DNA from: Saprospiraceae bacterium
Lineage (GTDB): Bacteria > Bacteroidota > Bacteroidia > Bacteroidales > JAIPBB01
Length of the DNA: 9,650 bases
Assembly (NCBI GenBank): GCA_021739805.1
Contig: JAIPBB010000209.1
Span: 1 to 9,650 of the forward strand
Direction: 5' to 3'
Part shown: piece after piece, positions 5,946 to 9,650 of the stretch
How the letters are laid out: each line of letters begins with the position of its first letter
Position numbering within the stretch: the stretch's first letter is position 1
Notes under the pieces: model-generated
Told to the model about the DNA's origin: nothing
Database searches by the model: none
What the model saw: the letters and a program-made list of their open reading frames with translations, nothing else
Made by a program: the position numbers and the translations under genes

Positions 5946-7463
5946 TTAATGCTTAAAATGCCTTGTTCCGGTAAAAACCATTGCCAGGTCATTTTCATTG
6001 CAATAATCTATCGAAAGTTTATCATTTATTGAGCCACCCGGTTGAATAACAGCTGTTATTCCAACATTATGAGCAATTTCAACATTATCAGGAAATGGGA
6101 AAAAAGCATCCGAAGCTAAAACAGCACCTTTTAAATCTTGTTTAAATGAATTTGCCTTTTCAATTGCTTGCCTTAATGCATCAACTCTTGATGTTTGTCC
6201 CACTCCGCTTGCAAGTAATTTTTTGTCTTTAACCAAAATCATTGCATTTGATTTAGTGTGTTTTACAAGAATATTTGCAAAAGCAAGATCAATTTTTTCT
6301 TGTTCAGTTGGAGCAATTTTGGTAACAGTTGCCATGTTAGCAGGTGTTTCGGTTTTTTCATCTTTATCCTGGACTAAAGCTCCATTTAAAATTGACTTAA
6401 ACATTTTGTCAGGAAAATCATAAGATTTCTTTTTTAAAATCATCCTGTTCTTTTTTGTTTTTAAGATTTCAAGTGCATCATCATCGTAATAAGGAGCAAT
6501 AACTGCTTCAAAAAACAGCTTATTCATTTCTTCGGCAGTTTCTTTATCAATAGTTGCATTTGTAACAAGAATTCCACCAAAAGCAGAAACAGGGTCTCCG
6601 GAAAGGGCTTCTTTCCATGCATCAACTAATTTTTTCCTGCTTGCAATTCCACATGCGTTATTGTGTTTTAAAATAGCAAATGTTGTATCTGAAAATTCCA
6701 TTATAAGATTTACAGCTGCATCAATATCAAGTAAGTTATTGTATGAAATTGCCTTTCCATGAAGTTGTTCAAAAACATCATCCAACTCTCCATAGAAAAT
6801 TCCTTGCTGATGTGGATTCTCACCATATCTTAATACATTGGCTGAATTAATGCTTTGCTTAAATGCCTTGATTTCATCATCCTGATTAAAATAATTAAAA
6901 ATTGCTGTGTCGTAATGTGATGAAACATTAAATGCTTGTTTTGCAAAGTATTTTCTATCTTCAATATCTGAAAAGCCTCTCTTCTCATCTAAAAGTTTAT
7001 TCAAATCTTCATAGAATTCTTTTGCAGGTATTATTATTACATCTTTATAGTTTTTGGCTGCAGCTCTGATTAATGAAATTCCGCCAATGTCAATTTTTTC
7101 AATTATCTCACTTTCGTCATCTGTTGACTTCACAGTTTCTTCAAATGGATATAAATCAACAATAACTAGGTCAATTTCAGGAATGTCATATTCCGAAAGG
7201 TGTTTATTGTCATTTTCATTTTCTCTGCGAGTCAGGATTCCACCAAAGATTTTTGGATGAAGAGTTTTCACTCTGCCACCCAAAATTGAAGGATAAGAAG
7301 TAATTGACTCAACAGAGCTAACCTCAACCCCTAGTTTTTCGATATAGGAAAATGTTCCACCGGTTGAAATTATTTTTATATTAAGTTTTTTTAGTTTTTT
7401 TACAATTTCGTCTAAATTATCTTTGTGATATACTGAAATAAGGGCGTTTTTGATTTTTTTCAT
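5946..7463 (-). CDS. purH: Bifunctional AICAR formyltransferase / IMP cyclohydrolase PurH
   Basis: This enzyme carries out the last two steps of de novo purine synthesis: formylation of AICAR with 10-formyl-tetrahydrofolate, then ring closure to IMP. The N-terminal IMP cyclohydrolase (MGS-like) domain shows ALISVYHKD (7-15), STGGT (33-37), RVKTLHPKIFGGI (64-76) and IDIGGISLIRAAAKNY (124-139). The C-terminal transformylase domain shows LRYGENPHQQG (211-221), the catalytic Lys-His in LKHNNACGIA (265-274), PGGSINDK, and the family ending VFTGTRHF. With the ATG at 7463 the protein is 505 residues, normal for the family. An in-frame ATG at 7514 would add 17 lysine-rich residues with no family counterpart, so the internal start is preferred. 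A weak -7-like TAAAATTG (7503-7496) lies between the two starts and also favours the shorter form. No purine riboswitch was recognised upstream. Confidence 0.97.
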   Translation of the reverse strand: MKKIKNALISVYHKDNLDEIVKKLKKLNIKIISTGGTFSYIEKLGVEVSSVESITSYPSILGGRVKTLHPKIFGGILTRRENENDNKHLSEYDIPEIDLVIVDLYPFEETVKSTDDESEIIEKIDIGGISLIRAAAKNYKDVIIIPAKEFYEDLNKLLDEKRGFSDIEDRKYFAKQAFNVSSHYDTAIFNYFNQDDEIKAFKQSINSANVLRYGENPHQQGIFYGELDDVFEQLHGKAISYNNLLDIDAAVNLIMEFSDTTFAILKHNNACGIASRKKLVDAWKEALSGDPVSAFGGILVTNATIDKETAEEMNKLFFEAVIAPYYDDDALEILKTKKNRMILKKKSYDFPDKMFKSILNGALVQDKDEKTETPANMATVTKIAPTEQEKIDLAFANILVKHTKSNAMILVKDKKLLASGVGQTSRVDALRQAIEKANSFKQDLKGAVLASDAFFPFPDNVEIAHNVGITAVIQPGGSINDKLSIDYCNENDLAMVFTGTRHFKH

Positions 7464-7560
7464 CTTTTGTTTAATTTTTATTGTTTTCCGTACTGCAATT
7501 TTATTAAAAAACATGGATTAATCACTACATAAAGTCGCTGTTTTTTTCTAAAGTTTTAAC

Positions 7561-7568
7561 TACTTTTA
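7561..7568 (+). promoter_or_regulatory. Possible -7 promoter element for the ABC permease gene
   Basis: TACTTTTA is one base from TAnnTTTG and lies 29 bases before the permease ATG. The following bases (CACAA) are the same as those after the -7-like element upstream of recJ, giving a shared TTTTACACAA / CTTTACACAA context. No good -33 TTTG stands 19 bases upstream. The intergenic region from 7464 to 7597 must serve both this gene and divergent purH. Confidence 0.3.
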
Positions 7569-7597
7569 CACAATATTGAAATTTAGGTGTTATTCGA

Positions 7598-8851
7598 ATG
7601 ATGTTATTTTTAAAACTCATAAAGGAAAGCTTGCTGTTTGCACTCAATGCAATAGTTGTTAATAAATTAAGAACTATACTTTCTTTGCTTGGAATAACAA
7701 TTGGAATCTTTTCTATCATATCGGTTTTCACAATTTTTGATTCAATGGAAAATTATGTTCGTAAGAACATTGAATCACTTGGCGATAATGTAATATTTAT
7801 TCGGAAATGGCCACAATTTGAGTTTAACCCCAATTATCCCTGGTGGGAATATTGGAAAAGACCAACTGTTTCAATCGATGAATTAAAAGAAATTGAAAAA
7901 AGGAGCAAAGGAATGGACTACGGAGTTTTTGTCGCTTCAACATCAAAGTCTGTTGATTATCTTGGCAATACTATTGAAAGTGCTACCATTCTTGGTGTTT
8001 CACAGGATTATGATAAAGTATTATCCATTGAACTTTTAGATGGGAGGTATTTCACACCAATTGAATCAAACAGCGGAAGAAATGTTGCTATCTTAGGTTA
8101 CGAAATTGCAGAGAATCTCTTTGAAAATATTGACCCGATTGGAAAGAAAATTAAAATCTTTGGAAGAAAGTTAAAGGTTATAGGTGTTTTAGCAAAAGAA
8201 GGCGATGACAATCTTGGAGGCAGTTTTGATGACCAGGTTATTTTGCCGGTGAATTTCATCCGAAATATTATTGACATAAAAAATGAAAGATATGGAGGAA
8301 CAATCATTATTAAAGGAAAACCTAATGTTTCTAATGATGAATTAAAAGACGAATTAATCGGAAATATGCGATCAATTCGCAAGCTAAAACCTTCGGCTGA
8401 CGATAATTTTTCAATTGAAGAAATAACATTATTAGCAAAAGCTTTCGATAGTATTTTTAGCATGTTTTCTATTGTTGGTTGGATCATTGGAATGTTTTCA
8501 TTGCTGGTTGGCGGTTTTGGAATAGCAAACATTATGTTTGTTTCGGTTAGAGAACGGACAGGTATTATTGGGATTCAAAAAGCTCTTGGTGCAAAACGCT
8601 ATTTCATACTTTTTCAGTTTTTGTTTGAAGCTGTGTTTTTGTGTCTGATTGGTGGTTTACTTGGACTGTTGATTGTGTATATTGGAACAATTATCGGAAC
8701 GAACGCAATGGGTATGGAATTGATTTTAACACGAGGAAATGTTTTGCTAACTCTATTAATTACAAGTTTAATTGGATTACTTTCCGGAATAATTCCTGCC
8801 TTTTTTGCAGCAAGAATGCATCCAGTTGAAGCTATTAGAACTACAGCTTAA
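7598..8851 (+). CDS. ABC transporter permease, MacB/FtsX type
   Basis: This 417-residue permease belongs to the FtsX/MacB superfamily, whose members use mechanotransmission to drive efflux or lipoprotein release. One membrane helix near the N-terminus (about 27-46, after NKLRTILSLLGITIG) is followed by a periplasmic MacB core domain (about 50-275; DPIGKKIKI 179-187, KVIGVL 193-198), then three C-terminal helices (about 290-315, 337-365 and 382-405). ERTGIIGIQKALGAKR (319-334), which contacts the ATPase, and AARMHPVEAIR (404-414) at the end are signature stretches. There is no fused ATPase domain, and neither the ATPase nor the membrane-fusion partner is in the window, so both must be encoded elsewhere. 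Two adjacent ATG codons (7598 and 7601) could serve as start. The periplasmic domain has an aromatic insert (WPQFEFNPNYPWWEYW, 71-86) seen in related Bacteroidota permeases. The exported substrate is unknown. Confidence 0.9.
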   Translation: MMLFLKLIKESLLFALNAIVVNKLRTILSLLGITIGIFSIISVFTIFDSMENYVRKNIESLGDNVIFIRKWPQFEFNPNYPWWEYWKRPTVSIDELKEIEKRSKGMDYGVFVASTSKSVDYLGNTIESATILGVSQDYDKVLSIELLDGRYFTPIESNSGRNVAILGYEIAENLFENIDPIGKKIKIFGRKLKVIGVLAKEGDDNLGGSFDDQVILPVNFIRNIIDIKNERYGGTIIIKGKPNVSNDELKDELIGNMRSIRKLKPSADDNFSIEEITLLAKAFDSIFSMFSIVGWIIGMFSLLVGGFGIANIMFVSVRERTGIIGIQKALGAKRYFILFQFLFEAVFLCLIGGLLGLLIVYIGTIIGTNAMGMELILTRGNVLLTLLITSLIGLLSGIIPAFFAARMHPVEAIRTTA

Positions 8852-8910
8852 TAATTTAAAGTTTTTCTACTAAATATTAATAAAAGAAAATAAACTAATT
8901 AAAAAAACAG

Positions 8911-9387
8911 ATGAAGCTATTACTCTCAATATTACTAATTTTTCTAAGTACTCTTTTTTGTAAAAAAACAGATTTTGAAATTGTTGAAGCGACAAAACAA
9001 GATTGGACAGGCGGATTCAGAGGAAGCGGTTACGGGACAAATTATGTGATTAAAACTGTTGCAAATCATTCATCAAAAACATTAAAAATTGACCAATTGT
9101 GGGTTGGAAATAAAAAGTTTGATGCTGTGGCGATTACTGGTTATTATTTACCTTTTGACAAGCAGGACACAAATTTTAGAAAAAAAGACACCGTTTACTT
9201 ATTAGCATTTTTTGTGCAAAAAGTTGATAGAACAGGAAATCCGGTTGAAGAAGATAATGAAACAAAAAAAATACTACCACCAATAAAATATGATGGTGAT
9301 GCTCTTGTAGGCTATCGGGTAAACAAAAAACGCAAATACATGGTCATTAAATCAATTAAAGAGTTGGAAGCTCTGAATTATCCATAA
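8911..9387 (+). CDS. Small probable lipoprotein or secreted protein, function unknown
   Basis: I do not recognise this 158-residue family. It begins with a short lysine (K2), a hydrophobic stretch (3-16) and a cysteine at 17 in LSTLFC followed by KK, like a type II signal peptide. The residue before the cysteine is phenylalanine instead of the usual Gly, Ala or Ser, so lipidation is uncertain; a Sec-exported protein is the alternative. The mature part has a glycine-rich GGFRGSGYGTNYVIK (34-48) and alternating polar/hydrophobic segments suggesting an all-beta domain of about 110 residues, with no visible catalytic motif. It starts 59 bases after the permease stop on the same strand and has no good promoter of its own, so it may be co-transcribed with the permease. 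Coding is supported by length, a plausible signal sequence and natural amino-acid composition. Confidence 0.78.
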   Translation: MKLLLSILLIFLSTLFCKKTDFEIVEATKQDWTGGFRGSGYGTNYVIKTVANHSSKTLKIDQLWVGNKKFDAVAITGYYLPFDKQDTNFRKKDTVYLLAFFVQKVDRTGNPVEEDNETKKILPPIKYDGDALVGYRVNKKRKYMVIKSIKELEALNYP

Positions 9388-9390
9388 TTG

Positions 9391-9451
9391 ATTATTAAAA
9401 AAAGTTTTTCGATAATTATTGTCTGTAAAACAGTGTTTTAATTACAGTTTT
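9391..9451 (+). terminator. Two AT-rich hairpins, possible transcription terminator
   Basis: Just after the stop at 9387, ATTAT and ATAAT (9391-9395 and 9412-9416) can pair around an A-run/T-run core. A second hairpin at 9423-9447 pairs CTGT with ACAG and AAAAC with GTTTT around an AGT loop, with a four-base AATT bulge, and is followed by TTTT (9448-9451). Few GC pairs make both weak. The rest of the gene-free stretch up to 9529 holds only short repeats and the recJ promoter candidate. Confidence 0.35.
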
Positions 9452-9506
9452 CATAAATATTCATTGTAGAAAAAATCATTATAGTATAATATTTACTATT
9501 AATTCC

Positions 9507-9514
9507 TAACTTTA
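9507..9514 (+). promoter_or_regulatory. Possible -7 promoter element for recJ
   Basis: TAACTTTA is one base from the Bacteroidota -7 consensus TAnnTTTG and ends 15 bases before the recJ ATG, giving a short leader as is common in the phylum. No TTTG-like -33 box is at the expected distance. A sigma70-like TATAAT at 9485-9490 is an alternative, but it lacks a well-spaced -35 partner. Confidence 0.35.
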
Positions 9515-9529
9515 CACAAATTATTTTTG

Positions 9530-9650
9530 ATGGAAAAACGTTGGACATTAAAACCAAAAGGTGATAGTGAGATTGTTGAAAGTCTGTGTAAAAGCCTCAA
9601 TATTGACGAGAAGCTTTCCAATCTTTTAGTTCAGCGAGGTGTTACTAATT
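9530..9650 (+). CDS. recJ: Single-stranded-DNA-specific exonuclease RecJ (3' end outside window)
   Basis: The first 40 codons of a gene run off the right edge. They translate as MEKRWTLKPKGD, then SEIVESLCKSLNIDEKLSNL, then LVQRGVTN. The W near residue 5, the helix ending in a LNID-like turn, and LLVQRG are the characteristic N-terminus of RecJ. This 5'-3' single-strand exonuclease acts in recombination and mismatch repair. The catalytic DHH domain lies beyond the window, so the call rests on the N-terminus only. The ATG is the first in frame, and the upstream in-frame sequence is not coding-like. Confidence 0.82.
   Translation, partial: MEKRWTLKPKGDSEIVESLCKSLNIDEKLSNLLVQRGVTN

Noticed and set aside
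7464..7514. N-terminal extension of PurH starting at 7514
   Set aside because: The 17 extra residues are Lys/Ile-rich and lack a family counterpart. The ATG at 7463 gives the standard PurH start and length.
8098..8532. 144-codon open frame on the minus strand opposite the permease
   Set aside because: It is entirely antisense to a well-supported permease, with a Ser/Pro/Phe-rich translation and no recognisable motif.

Overview
The window looks like an AT-rich chromosome segment of a bacterium of the phylum Bacteroidota, probably near Bacteroidales. The evidence is the gene content and order (purH-mreB-mreC-mreD on one strand, with an FtsX/MacB-type permease divergent from purH), Bacteroidota-like protein features (for example KHNNACG in PurH), weak or absent Shine-Dalgarno sequences, and upstream elements resembling the Bacteroidota TAnnTTTG promoter. 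The species cannot be named from the sequence alone.

Region 1 (1-1985, plus strand) is a tight three-gene operon. It holds the C-terminal half of a D-Ala-D-Ala-ligase-like ATP-grasp enzyme cut by the left edge, a second, divergent ATP-grasp ligase of the same superfamily (1-base overlap), and a GNAT acetyltransferase (4-base gap). Two non-identical ATP-grasp ligases plus an acyltransferase look more like a small peptide or amide-bond-forming pathway than ordinary cell-wall synthesis. This is the best candidate for an under-described system here.

Region 2 (2013-7463, minus strand, convergent with region 1) reads, in transcription order, purH, mreB, mreC, mreD and a peptidase-U32-family Fe-S protein resembling the tRNA-hydroxylation protein TrhP/YegQ. 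MreB, MreC and MreD are the core of the elongation (rod-shape) machinery. The position after mreD, where Bacteroidota usually carry mrdA (PBP2) and rodA, is occupied by the U32 gene. A 223-base gap separates mreB from mreC. It contains a long imperfect AT-rich palindrome and then a good promoter match, so mreC-mreD-U32 may be transcribed separately from mreB.

Region 3 (about 7561-9650, plus strand, divergent from purH) holds an ABC-transporter permease of the MacB/FtsX type, a small probable lipoprotein of unknown function, a gene-free stretch with hairpins and short repeats, and the first 40 codons of recJ running off the right edge. No rRNA, tRNA, CRISPR array, transposase or integrase was seen.
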